A stretch of 35,207 nucleotides of DNA from Clostridiaceae bacterium (GCA_012838355.1 DUPJ01000061.1:1-35207), one strand, 5' to 3'. Positions 24,145 through 33,291 are shown, numbered from the stretch's first letter. Numbers and translations: made by a program. The notes: a model not told the origin generated them from the letters alone.

Positions 24145-25485
24145 TCATGTTGCCAGTGCCTGTCTCAGCAGCAGCCGGGCCGCATCCGGGTATCGCTCGG
24201 CCAGTACACCGAGCGACGACATGATGTAGTCACGGTCTATCAGGACAGTGGCATCCGGCGGCGGGTACAGCAGACTGCCGCCCGGCTCACGCCTCAAATC
24301 TGCCAACAGTGTACCACTCAGCGGCAACCGGCTGAGCGCGCCGCCTGTCCCGATGATCGTTTTTATCGCAGTCAGGTCACGGCCTTCAGCTGCCAGGATA
24401 CGACCGCCTGGCATAAACCGCTCGACCAGCCGGCCGGCATGCCGCTCCAGCGCCAGATTCAGGCAGGAGCCCGTCAATAAGCCGGCGAGACGGATGTCTT
24501 CCGGAGACTTCGGAATGGGCGGCAGCGACTCGATCCGCGTGTCGGCATCCGGCACCGCCCGTTTCAGCTTATCCGGGTCCATGCCCGCCTTCACCTGCCG
24601 GCGGTTGACGTAAATGCCGAGATCGCCCTCAACTGTGCGCTTGGCAAAGGGTTCCGGCGCCGTGGCGATTCGATTCATGGCATCGCTTCCGGCCGTGACG
24701 GAGTGGACATCGGTCGTCGCCCCGCCAACGTCAAACACGATCGTGTCGCCAAACAGATCATATGCCAGTTCGGCTGCCGCCATGACAGCTCCCGGCGTCG
24801 GCAGAATCGGTCCGTCCACCAGATCCCGGATTGCGGTCATGCCCGGTGCATGCACAATATGGCGTTCAAAGACGGCCTGAATCGCGCGCCGCGCCGGCAC
24901 GACGTTCAGGCGATCGAGCGACGGATAGACATTTTCTGTAAATGTCACCTCTGCACCGGTTTCTGCGGCCAGTCGGGCAATTTCAGGCCGGTTCTCGCAG
25001 TTGCCTGCGTATATCAGGGGCAGTGAGCCGAGCAGGGGCAGCAGCCGCTTGAAATTGAACAGCGCCGTCTCGCGTTCACCATAATCGACACCGCCGGCCA
25101 GCAGGATCATTTTCGGGGCCTGGTTCTTGATCATGCTGAGGTCGTCGTCAGTCAGCCGGCCGGCTGTCACGCCCGCCAGAACGGCTCCCGATCCGAGCGC
25201 GGCTTCGCGCGCCGCGCGCACCGTCATATCGTAGACGAGTCCGTGGACCGTCATGCGCAGACCGCCCGCCGCCGATGATGAGGCAAACATTTCCCGCCAT
25301 TCGATGGTGTCGCCGGCACGAATGCTCCCGATCGCGGCCTTCAGCCCGATGTTCACATCGCCCTGATCGACCGACGTGGGCGCGACCCCCTGACCGACGT
25401 GCCTCGGCTTGTCTCTGATGTTGTCAAACGCATTGACGATCGTCGTGGTGCTGCCGATTTCCGCGACCAGAACGTCGATGATCAC
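24145..25485 (-). CDS. GlmL/MutL-like ATPase, ornithine aminomutase-associated
   Basis: A 446-residue protein of the GlmL/MutL family with an actin/Hsp70-type ATPase fold. Phosphate loops are AEIGSTTTIVNAF near the start and FDVGGATTDVHS at about 250. Relatives sit beside B12-dependent aminomutases and mutases and are thought to reactivate them by swapping damaged cobalamin. It begins with a GTG that overlaps the oraE stop by four bases (GTGA), so it is translationally coupled to its likely client. Direct activity of this subgroup has not been shown as far as I know. Confidence 0.88.
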   Translation of the reverse strand: MIIDVLVAEIGSTTTIVNAFDNIRDKPRHVGQGVAPTSVDQGDVNIGLKAAIGSIRAGDTIEWREMFASSSAAGGLRMTVHGLVYDMTVRAAREAALGSGAVLAGVTAGRLTDDDLSMIKNQAPKMILLAGGVDYGERETALFNFKRLLPLLGSLPLIYAGNCENRPEIARLAAETGAEVTFTENVYPSLDRLNVVPARRAIQAVFERHIVHAPGMTAIRDLVDGPILPTPGAVMAAAELAYDLFGDTIVFDVGGATTDVHSVTAGSDAMNRIATAPEPFAKRTVEGDLGIYVNRRQVKAGMDPDKLKRAVPDADTRIESLPPIPKSPEDIRLAGLLTGSCLNLALERHAGRLVERFMPGGRILAAEGRDLTAIKTIIGTGGALSRLPLSGTLLADLRREPGGSLLYPPPDATVLIDRDYIMSSLGVLAERYPDAARLLLRQALAT

Positions 25486-27704
25486 GAACGTTTTTCCATC
25501 CGTGTCTTGACGAGAAAAGACGCCACATCAATCCCCTTGCTGCCGCGTCCGAAACCGGCATCAACGCCGGCCTCGAGAGCCAGCTCGTTCGTTATCTGAG
25601 TGCCGCCGCCCACCAGGATCAGGCGGTCCCGCACCCCTTTTTCAATCGCCGCATCGGCCAGTTTCTGCAAGTTTTTCAGGTGAATGTCGTTGTGCGAAAT
25701 GATCGTCGAGCAGAGCACTGCCTCCGCATTCGTCTCGATCGCCGCATCGATCAGCTTGTCGACCGGAACCGACGTGCCCAGGTAATGATACGTGATGCCG
25801 AAACGTTCGATGCCGCCGTGCTTGATGTCCAGAATCTCCTTCAGGCCCACCGAGTGTTCATCCTCACCGACCGTACCGGCGACCACTACGAGCGGATGCG
25901 CCGCGATATCGTCCCGGATGTCCTTCTCGCTCAGGACGTCAATGACCGGCGGAATCACGAGTTCGCTGATATCAATATCGAACGTCACCTTGCCGCGCAG
26001 TTCGACGTAAGTGCCTTCGGCCGGGTGCATCACCTGCCGATGAATGACAACACAATCTTCAAGGCCCATCTTTTCACCGATCTTCAGCGCTGCAAACTCG
26101 GCCGTGCGCATGTCGGTCGGCAGCTGCATGGTCAGGACGACGACGCCGTCCGACATGAACTCCACTTCAGGCCGGATCCGGTTTGGGTTCTCATAGTAAG
26201 GCTTCAATGACTCCAGCCGCTGATGCACGTTGTCCTCCGGATCGAGTTCGTCAATGAAGACGATCTTGTCCGGATCCTCAAACGTATCACCGCCGATGAC
26301 ATCACTTGCCTTAGCCACACCGTCCGGCAGACAGTTGCGGCCGAAGTGGACACTGACCGGTGCGAAATAATCGTCGTCCCGCTTGTAAACAGTGTCGCTG
26401 CCGATGCCGCCGTCCGGATCACGGGCGATGCCATCCCCTTTTCGCTCCGGGTATTCTCCGCTGTCGACAAAAAATCCCTGCCTGACGGCTTCAAAATAGC
26501 CGCCGGCTTCGATGATTTCTTCCATGAAAAGTACGGCGCGTTCCTTGATTTCCCGCACCGTATCACCGAGGGGGCCGTCCCGGTCAATCTTGACCATCCC
26601 GGCCAGACCGTCCATGCCGATCAGCGCCTGACGCGCCGTGTTGCAGGCTGCAATGCCGTTATAGTGCCAGGGAATGTTGCGACCCTCATCAGGTGTGATC
26701 GTGGACTGCACGTCGGTTCCGACGAGGCGCGAGATCATCAGATTCAGCGTGTGCGTCACCGTCGCCTCGCGCAATTCGGACTCCATGTATTTTGTGTTCT
26801 GCTGAGCCCGAATGACATAATCCCTGAAAATGTCGCGCACAGCAACGGCATACGGCAGATCCAGCCGCATGCACGGAGCCGGTGCAGCCGTCGGTGGCAC
26901 CGATGAAAGCGCAATCAGTTTCGGATCGATCCCGCAGCGCCGCGAAAACCAGCTGTTGATCGCATGCTGCACGATCAGCTCGGGCATCACTTTCCAGGCT
27001 TCCATGGCCGTGGCGTTGGCATTGTGCGCGCCATCAATCTGCAGCATGCCGCCGTGGGCGATGATTGCCTTGCTTTCACACGCGTCGACAATCGAGCGCT
27101 GCATGTTCACGTTGCGGTACAGAATGTTATATTGCGGATCCTGATGAACACCGGAGAGCCCTTCTTCATAAAACATCACCGCGATATCGGGACCGGCGAC
27201 GCCCGAGACGTAGGAATGGAAGTTGATGGGGCGCCCCACCTCCTCTTCGATCAGATCGAGCGCTCGTCTGGTGGCGCGGCATTGCTTGCGCGTGACCGGA
27301 ATGCCGCCGATGCCCTGAGTCGTTCCCTCAAGCAGCGAATCGATATGCGACTGTCCCGTTGTGCGGATGACCATGATGTGGTCGGCGCCGTTCCAGGCCG
27401 CCATGCGCATGCGCCGGATGTCATCTTCGAATCGGCCGGACGCAATCTCCGTCGTGATCACGACATCCGGCTGCGGATCGATGTACCCCATGCCGCGGCT
27501 GGCCGGAAGCGGGACGGAGTTTTTCAGGGACTCGCTCGTCTCCAAATAGGTGAAATCGCCGATCTCGCGCGATTCACCGCGTCCTTTGCGCCAAGTCCAT
27601 GGACGCCTGGGGGAGCGATACGATTCGAGCCCGTCCAGAATGGCAAAAATATTCAGCTTCTCATTCGGCTGCAGCGGATCACCCGCAGATTTCCCGGTAC
27701 TCAT
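25482..27704 (-). CDS. oraE: D-ornithine 4,5-aminomutase, large subunit (OraE)
   Basis: A 740-residue B12- and PLP-dependent enzyme that moves the terminal amino group of D-ornithine to give 2,4-diaminopentanoate. The N-terminal three quarters form the TIM-barrel part. The C-terminal Rossmann domain has the base-off cobalamin motif DEHSVG with His617. Eleven residues on, K628 in DIKHGG lines up with the PLP-linking lysine known as K629 in the C. sticklandii enzyme (whose axial histidine is H618). The length is also that of the known subunit. GGGAGGTGCAAA precedes the ATG, which overlaps oraS by four bases. Confidence 0.96.
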   Translation of the reverse strand: MSTGKSAGDPLQPNEKLNIFAILDGLESYRSPRRPWTWRKGRGESREIGDFTYLETSESLKNSVPLPASRGMGYIDPQPDVVITTEIASGRFEDDIRRMRMAAWNGADHIMVIRTTGQSHIDSLLEGTTQGIGGIPVTRKQCRATRRALDLIEEEVGRPINFHSYVSGVAGPDIAVMFYEEGLSGVHQDPQYNILYRNVNMQRSIVDACESKAIIAHGGMLQIDGAHNANATAMEAWKVMPELIVQHAINSWFSRRCGIDPKLIALSSVPPTAAPAPCMRLDLPYAVAVRDIFRDYVIRAQQNTKYMESELREATVTHTLNLMISRLVGTDVQSTITPDEGRNIPWHYNGIAACNTARQALIGMDGLAGMVKIDRDGPLGDTVREIKERAVLFMEEIIEAGGYFEAVRQGFFVDSGEYPERKGDGIARDPDGGIGSDTVYKRDDDYFAPVSVHFGRNCLPDGVAKASDVIGGDTFEDPDKIVFIDELDPEDNVHQRLESLKPYYENPNRIRPEVEFMSDGVVVLTMQLPTDMRTAEFAALKIGEKMGLEDCVVIHRQVMHPAEGTYVELRGKVTFDIDISELVIPPVIDVLSEKDIRDDIAAHPLVVVAGTVGEDEHSVGLKEILDIKHGGIERFGITYHYLGTSVPVDKLIDAAIETNAEAVLCSTIISHNDIHLKNLQKLADAAIEKGVRDRLILVGGGTQITNELALEAGVDAGFGRGSKGIDVASFLVKTRMEKRS

Positions 27705-28072
27705 TTTGCACCTCCCGCAAACAGGCGTTCCGCCTCATCCCAGTGTTCTCCGCGCGCCAGCGCCGTACCGGCTTCGCGTATCGATACACCGAGTGCCTGA
27801 GACAGTTTCCAGACCACATGCCCGCATCCTTTGCCGATCAGACCGCGGCTCAGCGCACCATCCACGATCGGCGCGGCTTCGAGACTGGAAAAGCCCATCC
27901 GCAGCAAAACGGACCGTTCAATGGCCGGCGTTGTGAAGTCGCGGCCAAGCGCCAGCAGCGGATCGACCACTTTGGCCGTCAGTTCCCAGAAATAGTCATA
28001 GAGGGCATCATCTGACAGTGTGGCCAGATGCGCGCGCCGTTCTTCAAACGATTGACGATCTTTTTTGCTCAT
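27701..28072 (-). CDS. oraS: D-ornithine 4,5-aminomutase, small subunit (OraS)
   Basis: A 123-residue protein matching OraS, the small partner that completes the OraSE complex. Recognisable parts are ERRAHLATLSDDALYDYFWEL and RSVLLRMGFSSLEA. It overlaps ortB upstream and oraE downstream by four bases each (ATGA), ideal for equal production with OraE. AAAGGA lies nine bases before the ATG. Confidence 0.94.
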   Translation of the reverse strand: MSKKDRQSFEERRAHLATLSDDALYDYFWELTAKVVDPLLALGRDFTTPAIERSVLLRMGFSSLEAAPIVDGALSRGLIGKGCGHVVWKLSQALGVSIREAGTALARGEHWDEAERLFAGGAK

Positions 28073-29481
28073 CGCTTCAATTCCTTTCTCAGGCGCGGTA
28101 CGATCACCGCTTCATCGAGATGTGTTTCAGCCGCAAAATAGGCGGCGGTTTCAGCGCTCATATTTTCCAGCTGTCCGCCCCACTCTTCAAAGAGGCGGCG
28201 CAGTGCCGACTGGCGGATGCTGTCCAGGTCAGCACGCCTGACCGTGAGACGAGCCGGACTGTCGGGCAGAACGATCGACTGCCCCGGCACTTCATCCGCG
28301 GGATCACCGACCTCGATCGACACGCCCTGCGCGGCGGCAAACGCCAGCTGCGCCTGCGGGTGCTTGCCCGCCCCCGTATATTCTGTTTCCTGCACCACAA
28401 CATACTCACTCGCGGGCAGCGTACGCGCCAGTGCAAAGGCCGCTGCGAGAGATGTATTGCCCGCCGGACCGCGCTCAATGCCTTCAAGCGCAGCCAGCAT
28501 TTCAGTGGCATAGAATACCTCGCCCTGCTTGACCAGAAGATAGTCGTCCATGTAGCGAAGGGCCCGTGCGGCATTGCGCGGCACATCGGACCGATCCGGC
28601 TTGACGGCAAACGGAATGCCGAACCCGGTGTGGCCGGTCGTAAACGATTTTCGATTAAAGTCACGGTCGGATGCCATGTGCAGTCCGGTAAGGTCGACGC
28701 TGGCTGCCACAATCGACGTCTTGAGCCCCTCCGCCTTCAGGCCCCGGGCAGTGCCGGTCAGATTGCCGCCGCCGGCATGGGTGATCACAACGGCCGCGGG
28801 CGCGATGCCCATGTGTCTCGTTTGTGCAGCGATTTCCCAGCCGAGCGATTCAATGCCGGCGATGGCAGCCGGTACGTACAAGGAGGCATTGTAATAGCCG
28901 GTCTCCTCAAGCAGCTTCAGGTCCTCGTAGAAAAGTTCAGGTCCGACGGTCATGGAGATGACTTCAGCGCCGAGTGCTTCACAGTGACGCTGTTTTTCGA
29001 GAATTTCCGGCTGACCGACAAAGTGAGAATCGTAGCATTCCTGCAAAATGATGCATTTCAGACCAAGTTTGGCGGCCATCGCGGCGACGGCCGCACCGTA
29101 ATTGCCGCTCGTTGCGGCAATCACGCCCTGGTAGCCTTTCTCCCAGGCATCGAAGACGGAAAGGGCAGCGCGTCTCGCCTTGAAGCTTCCTGACGGATTT
29201 GCGGCTTCATCCTTTAAAAGGATGGTCGCACCAAGTCCCTCTTTCGACACCGACCTGACGAGTGCTGACACCCGATCAAGCCGGAGCAGCGGCGTATTCC
29301 CGACGCCGAGCTGCGACAGGACCGCTTCAACCCTGGCTCGTTTCGGTGCGGCGGCCATCAGTGCTTCGTAGGAGAAGCCCCTGCCCGGCTGTTCAAACTG
29401 ACTGTAGTCGATACCGGTGCTCTGCTTCATGATCTCGTTCTTGCGAGCCATGACGTCGGCATACGCCAAACTCTTGCTCAT
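28069..29481 (-). CDS. ortB: 2-amino-4-oxopentanoate thiolase, beta subunit (OrtB)
   Basis: A 470-residue PLP enzyme related to threonine synthase/cysteine synthase. The PLP lysine is in NPSGSFKARRAAL and the glycine-rich phosphate site in THAGGGNLTGTARG. With OrtA it cleaves 2-amino-4-oxopentanoate using CoA to acetyl-CoA and D-alanine. The ORF track starts at a TTG; the ATG at 29481 follows GAGGAGGACTGTC and is chosen. Between it and the preceding gene lies an intrinsic terminator. Its partner OrtA is not a separate gene here but the C-terminal part of the upstream protein. Confidence 0.94.
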   Translation of the reverse strand: MSKSLAYADVMARKNEIMKQSTGIDYSQFEQPGRGFSYEALMAAAPKRARVEAVLSQLGVGNTPLLRLDRVSALVRSVSKEGLGATILLKDEAANPSGSFKARRAALSVFDAWEKGYQGVIAATSGNYGAAVAAMAAKLGLKCIILQECYDSHFVGQPEILEKQRHCEALGAEVISMTVGPELFYEDLKLLEETGYYNASLYVPAAIAGIESLGWEIAAQTRHMGIAPAAVVITHAGGGNLTGTARGLKAEGLKTSIVAASVDLTGLHMASDRDFNRKSFTTGHTGFGIPFAVKPDRSDVPRNAARALRYMDDYLLVKQGEVFYATEMLAALEGIERGPAGNTSLAAAFALARTLPASEYVVVQETEYTGAGKHPQAQLAFAAAQGVSIEVGDPADEVPGQSIVLPDSPARLTVRRADLDSIRQSALRRLFEEWGGQLENMSAETAAYFAAETHLDEAVIVPRLRKELKR

Positions 29482-29500
29482 GACAGTCCTCCTCAACAGG

Positions 29501-29524
29501 AAAAACGACGCCTTCCGGCGCCGT
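29501..29524 (-). terminator. Intrinsic terminator inside the ornithine operon
   Basis: On the minus strand ACGGCGCC-GGAA-GGCGTCGT (eight pairs including one G-T) is followed by TTTTTCC. It lies in the 47-base gap between ord::ortA and ortB. Read-through, attenuation or mRNA-end protection are possible. Confidence 0.7.
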
Positions 29525-29528
29525 ATTA

Positions 29529-30908
29529 TTAATCGGCCGGGTTATTGGCCAGACGCGATTTCACATCTTCACGCAGGGCGAACAGGGCCTCGACCGGTGG
29601 TCCGTAAGTGTGCGTGGCCGCCGTGGACTCTGCGGTCAGGCGCCCCTGCAAAAGGCGCCCGCTCAGTGTCCTGACGGTGACGATGTCGCCAACACGGCCA
29701 TCCTCCGCAAGATGACCTTTGACCCTTGCGAGCAGATCGACGTCAGCTGTTTCGTCCGGCAGGCCGGGGGCCCGCTCTTCACTTGTCAACACGGTAAACT
29801 CAATAACGACATAATCTCCCGCCTTTTTGCGAGCACCGTCGACGCGGGCGATGCCCCGATCGTTCAAAAGCGCGCGAAAATCGCCGATAACGGCCCGAGG
29901 CAGCGGCAAATCGAGCATGGTCAGGAGGCCGTCCCTCGCATTCAGCACAAGCGGAATCGAATTGACCACCATGGCTATGGTGCCCGTGCCGCCCGGGATT
30001 TCAGGAGAAATCTGCATGCGGACGGTATAATCGCCGGTATCGATCTCGATCGTATCGGCCGTAGCCACTCCCTCCAGATGCGGGCATATCTGCTGCGGGT
30101 GATCAAGATGAATGAACAGTTCGCCGTTTTCATCGAATGCCTTGACCTGCTGACGAATACCGGCAACATGGCCTTCTTTTGCCTCGCCGTAAGCCGATTT
30201 GCGATAGACAGAGGTTACAATCGGCTGCTTCGTCTGTTCCAGCCTGTCAATTTGTTTTCCCAATCCTTCAGCCAGCAGCCCGACCGATTCGGGGAAGCCG
30301 ACATGGCCTGCCAGTGAATCCTGCCTGACTCTCGCATGGAACTCATCCTTGCTGATCCCGACACCCTGTTCATGCATCACGGCTCTGCCGAACGGCGCGA
30401 GGTCGTTCACGCGTGACGCATAAATTGACTTCACGTCGGGGCAGGTCGCGCTCAACGCCAGAATGAGGCTGTCCAGCACAAAACCGGGATTGATGCCGGT
30501 ACCCAGCACGCTCGCCCGGCCCGCCCTGGCCAGCCGGTCAATTTCCTCCGCAAGCTGCGGGCTCTGTGCTGCCGGATACGCCATCTCCTCAGCCGTCGAT
30601 ATGACCGAAAGCCCCGCCTCGAGGCACATTCTGAGCCGGGGCATTGTCGCTTCGACGAATGAATCGGTGGCAAGAAGGACAATATCCGCTCCGCCGGGCC
30701 GGATTATGTTTGAAACCTGATCCGTGACGACGACGTCCGGATGGTCGCCTCGTTTTGCGCCGAGCAGTTCGAATATGCTTTTGCCGACAATAGTCGGATT
30801 AATATCGAGAACCGCCTTAATCTCGACGCCTTTTTTGGCAAGCAGCATGCCGGCCATGCCGGACCCCATCGCTCCAAACCCCCAGATGATTACTTCGACA
30901 GCGCGCAT
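29529..30908 (-). CDS. Fused 2,4-diaminopentanoate dehydrogenase / AKP thiolase alpha subunit (Ord::OrtA)
   Basis: A 459-residue single frame holding two enzymes that are normally separate. Residues 1 to about 347 are Ord: a Rossmann start IIWGFGAMGSGMAG, then GTGINPGFVLDSL, and the usual end LDLPLPRAVIGDFRALL. Ord oxidises 2,4-diaminopentanoate to 2-amino-4-oxopentanoate with NAD(P). Residues from about 360 to 459 (KKAGDYVVIEFTVL, LPDETADVDLLARVKGHL, VRTLSGRLLQGRL, THTYG) match the about 100-residue OrtA. A short linker (NDRGIARVDGAR) joins them. GAGGTGAGACT, overlapping the arcB stop, precedes the ATG. No separate ortA exists nearby. A sequencing error is unlikely to create such a clean in-frame join, but read coverage would settle it. 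Confidence 0.9.
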   Translation of the reverse strand: MRAVEVIIWGFGAMGSGMAGMLLAKKGVEIKAVLDINPTIVGKSIFELLGAKRGDHPDVVVTDQVSNIIRPGGADIVLLATDSFVEATMPRLRMCLEAGLSVISTAEEMAYPAAQSPQLAEEIDRLARAGRASVLGTGINPGFVLDSLILALSATCPDVKSIYASRVNDLAPFGRAVMHEQGVGISKDEFHARVRQDSLAGHVGFPESVGLLAEGLGKQIDRLEQTKQPIVTSVYRKSAYGEAKEGHVAGIRQQVKAFDENGELFIHLDHPQQICPHLEGVATADTIEIDTGDYTVRMQISPEIPGGTGTIAMVVNSIPLVLNARDGLLTMLDLPLPRAVIGDFRALLNDRGIARVDGARKKAGDYVVIEFTVLTSEERAPGLPDETADVDLLARVKGHLAEDGRVGDIVTVRTLSGRLLQGRLTAESTAATHTYGPPVEALFALREDVKSRLANNPAD

Positions 30909-30917
30909 AGTCTCACC

Positions 30918-31916
30918 TCAGACATTGCCGATCGTGGCGACCATAACGGCCTTGATCGTGTGCAGACGATTCTCCGCTTCATCAAACACTTTGGAATGGC
31001 GGCTGCGGAACACCTCATCGGTCACTTCCATCTCGTCGAGACCAAACCGCTCCTTGATATCACGGGCGACCGACGTTTCGAGATCATGGAAGGCGGGCAG
31101 GCAATGCAGAAAAATAACATCGCCGTTGCCGGTTTTTTCGAGCAGGCGCATATCCACCTGAAAATCCTTCAGCAGCCCAATTCTTGATTCAAAGTGTGCT
31201 TCTTCGCCCATCGACACCCAAACATCCGTATAGATCACATCGGCACCGTCCAGAGCATCAAAATCACTCGTAAACTGTACGGATGCTCCTGATTCAATTG
31301 CGTGCTCTTTCGCCCAGGCCATCGTTTCCGGCGAGGGATGCAGTGAATCGGGACCCAAGCCGACAAATGTCATGCCGAGTTTGACGGCGCCGAACATCAG
31401 TCCGAGACACATGTTGTTTCTCGTGTCGCCGACGTAGACCAGCTTGACTTCATGCAGCGGTTTGTTCACATGCTCCCGTATTGTCAGAAAATCAGCCAGC
31501 ACCTGCGTCGGGTGATCATCATCGGTCAGGCCGTTCCAAACGGGCACACCCGCATAACGTGCCAGTATTTCGACCGTTTCCTGCTTGAAACCGCGAAATT
31601 CGATGCCGTCGTAAAAGCGTCCGAGTACTCTCGCCGTATCTTCAAGACTTTCCTTTTTTCCCATTTGTGAATCGGCAGACCCCAGGAATGTGACGCCCGC
31701 GCCTTCGTCCATGGCACCCACTTCAAAGGCACAGCGCGTTCGGGTCGAAGACTTTTCGAAAAGCAAGACGATATTTTTACCCTTCAGCAGATCGCCTGAA
31801 AGCCCCATTCTTTTCTTTTTCTTCAGGTCCTGAGCCAAATCGAGCAGGTACGTGATTTCCTCTTTGGCATAGTCCTTCAGTGTGAGAAAGCTTCTCCCCC
31901 GCAAATTCACCGGCAT
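30918..31916 (-). CDS. arcB: Ornithine carbamoyltransferase (catabolic context)
   Basis: A 332-residue enzyme with the carbamoyl-phosphate motif [18 protein letters not shown] and the ornithine-binding HCLPAFHD. In this position it most likely runs backwards, splitting citrulline into ornithine and carbamoyl phosphate. The ATG at 31916 follows AAAGGAGATATTGCGT; the ORF track starts two codons earlier at a TTG. It lies between arcA and ord::ortA, with nine bases to the latter. Catabolic (ArcB) and biosynthetic (ArgF) forms cannot be told apart by motif; the name rests on the operon. Confidence 0.93.
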   Translation of the reverse strand: MPVNLRGRSFLTLKDYAKEEITYLLDLAQDLKKKKRMGLSGDLLKGKNIVLLFEKSSTRTRCAFEVGAMDEGAGVTFLGSADSQMGKKESLEDTARVLGRFYDGIEFRGFKQETVEILARYAGVPVWNGLTDDDHPTQVLADFLTIREHVNKPLHEVKLVYVGDTRNNMCLGLMFGAVKLGMTFVGLGPDSLHPSPETMAWAKEHAIESGASVQFTSDFDALDGADVIYTDVWVSMGEEAHFESRIGLLKDFQVDMRLLEKTGNGDVIFLHCLPAFHDLETSVARDIKERFGLDEMEVTDEVFRSRHSKVFDEAENRLHTIKAVMVATIGNV

Positions 31917-31958
31917 ACGCAATATCTCCTTTACTATCTGGCCCTCAGGCCGAATCCG

Positions 31959-33179
31959 CTATTGACCGATCGGATCGCGGCAAATCGGCATGGACATGCA
32001 GCGCGGCCCGCCGCGCCCCCGCGAAATTTCCGATGACGGAATTTTGATCAGGGTCACACCGGCATCTTCCAGCAGGCGGTTCGTCACGTGATTGCGGCCG
32101 TACACAACAGCCACGCCGGGAGCGATCGCCAGCGTATTTGATGCGTCATTCCACTGCTCCCGCTGTGCATCGATGGCTGAGCCGCCGCCGCAGCGCACAA
32201 GCGTGACCTTTTCGAGCTGGAGGTAGCGCTTCAAGACGTCTTCCAGACGGCCTTCCACCTGCCGAACCTGCAGCTCCTTGTCCCAGGTGATGTCGTAGAC
32301 GACGAGAACGCCTTCAACGTCCGGATGGATCGTGAAAGTGGCGCGATCGACCATGGTAAACACGGTATCAAGATGCATAAATGCCCGCTTCGACGGAATC
32401 TTGAACGCCAGAATATGCTTGAAGCCCGTGTCACTCGTGAACACATTGCGCGCCAGTGTCTCGATGGCCATGGTTTCGGTCCGTTCGGAAATGCCGATGG
32501 CAATGACCTCACTGTCCAGAATGAGCACATCACCGCCTTCGAGAAACGGACTGCTGCGGTGGCTGTAGAGTCGCTTCACGTGAGAATTGAATTGAGGATG
32601 GTACTCGAATATGTACTCGGCAAACAACGGTTCACGCCGTCTGGCCCGCGAAAACATTGAATTAATCGACACGGCATTCCCGATGACAGAGAACGGGTCA
32701 CGCGTGAAGTACATGTTCGGCAGCGGATCGATCACCATCGGATAGTCACTGTCGACGAATTCAAGCGGAAAGCGAAGTTCGGCAAAATCCTCTTTGCGCA
32801 ATCCCGAGATCAGTATGCGAACGAGCGATTTCGGATCTTCGACCTGCATAAAATAATCCTTGAAATAGTCGGCTTTGTCCATCAGGATGCGTCCCTCGGA
32901 TAAAAATTCGTCGAGAAACTGCGCTCTCACGTCCCGATCAACCAGGACCTCGGCCATGAGGTCTTCCAGGTAGATCACATCAACATCGTTCTGACGCAAA
33001 GCCTGCACGAACGCATCATGCTCGGCGGCGGCAATAGCCGGATCCGGCAAGTCGTCAAAAAGCAGCCGTTCCATACTCTCCGGTGTCATGTTGTTGAGTT
33101 CGGAGCCGGGACGGTGCACTAACACACGGCGAAGTTTGCCGATTTCCGAATAGACGGACAGGCAAGAAGAACCGCTCAT
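31959..33179 (-). CDS. arcA: Arginine deiminase
   Basis: A 406-residue enzyme that hydrolyses arginine to citrulline and ammonia. Active-site regions are PNMYFTRDPF, FLEGGDVLIL, HLDTVFTMVD and the catalytic cysteine in RGRGGPRCMSMP. The ATG at 33179 is preceded by GGGAGGTTTTC; the ORF track runs nine codons further up. It is the first gene of the arginine-to-alanine operon, 42 bases before arcB. No carbamate kinase follows, unlike most arc operons. Confidence 0.97.
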   Translation of the reverse strand: MSGSSCLSVYSEIGKLRRVLVHRPGSELNNMTPESMERLLFDDLPDPAIAAAEHDAFVQALRQNDVDVIYLEDLMAEVLVDRDVRAQFLDEFLSEGRILMDKADYFKDYFMQVEDPKSLVRILISGLRKEDFAELRFPLEFVDSDYPMVIDPLPNMYFTRDPFSVIGNAVSINSMFSRARRREPLFAEYIFEYHPQFNSHVKRLYSHRSSPFLEGGDVLILDSEVIAIGISERTETMAIETLARNVFTSDTGFKHILAFKIPSKRAFMHLDTVFTMVDRATFTIHPDVEGVLVVYDITWDKELQVRQVEGRLEDVLKRYLQLEKVTLVRCGGGSAIDAQREQWNDASNTLAIAPGVAVVYGRNHVTNRLLEDAGVTLIKIPSSEISRGRGGPRCMSMPICRDPIGQ

Positions 33180-33197
33180 GAAAACCTCCCTTGGCAG

Positions 33198-33213
33198 AAA
33201 ACACATTTGTGTT
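33198..33213. promoter_or_regulatory. Perfect inverted repeat in the arcA leader
   Basis: AAACACA-TT-TGTGTTT: seven-base arms, lying between the predicted transcription start and the arcA ribosome binding site. It could be a repressor operator or an mRNA hairpin. Confidence 0.45.
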
Positions 33214-33231
33214 TCCCGTTGTCCGTGTCAG

Positions 33232-33237
33232 ATTTAT
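33232..33237 (-). promoter_or_regulatory. Putative -10 element of the arginine/ornithine operon
   Basis: TATAAA on the minus strand, 52 bases before the arcA ATG. No good -35 at 17 bases, which would fit an activator-dependent promoter. Confidence 0.4.
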
Positions 33238-33273
33238 ACCCCACAGTAACCATCCGCGGACACTTCAATTGAT

Positions 33274-33291
33274 GACATGGTCACACATGTC
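33274..33291. promoter_or_regulatory. Inverted repeat upstream of the arcA promoter
   Basis: GACATG-N6-CATGTC, perfect six-base arms, about 50-65 bases upstream of the predicted start. The position suits an activator. Confidence 0.4.

Noticed and set aside
28018-29193. Plus-strand ORF of 391 residues opposite ortB
   Set aside because: The minus strand carries the PLP enzyme OrtB with intact motifs; the antisense frame is a by-product of GC-rich codon use.
29482-29528. A missing or separate ortA gene between ord and ortB
   Set aside because: The gap is only 47 bases; the OrtA sequence is found as the C-terminal domain of the ord gene product.
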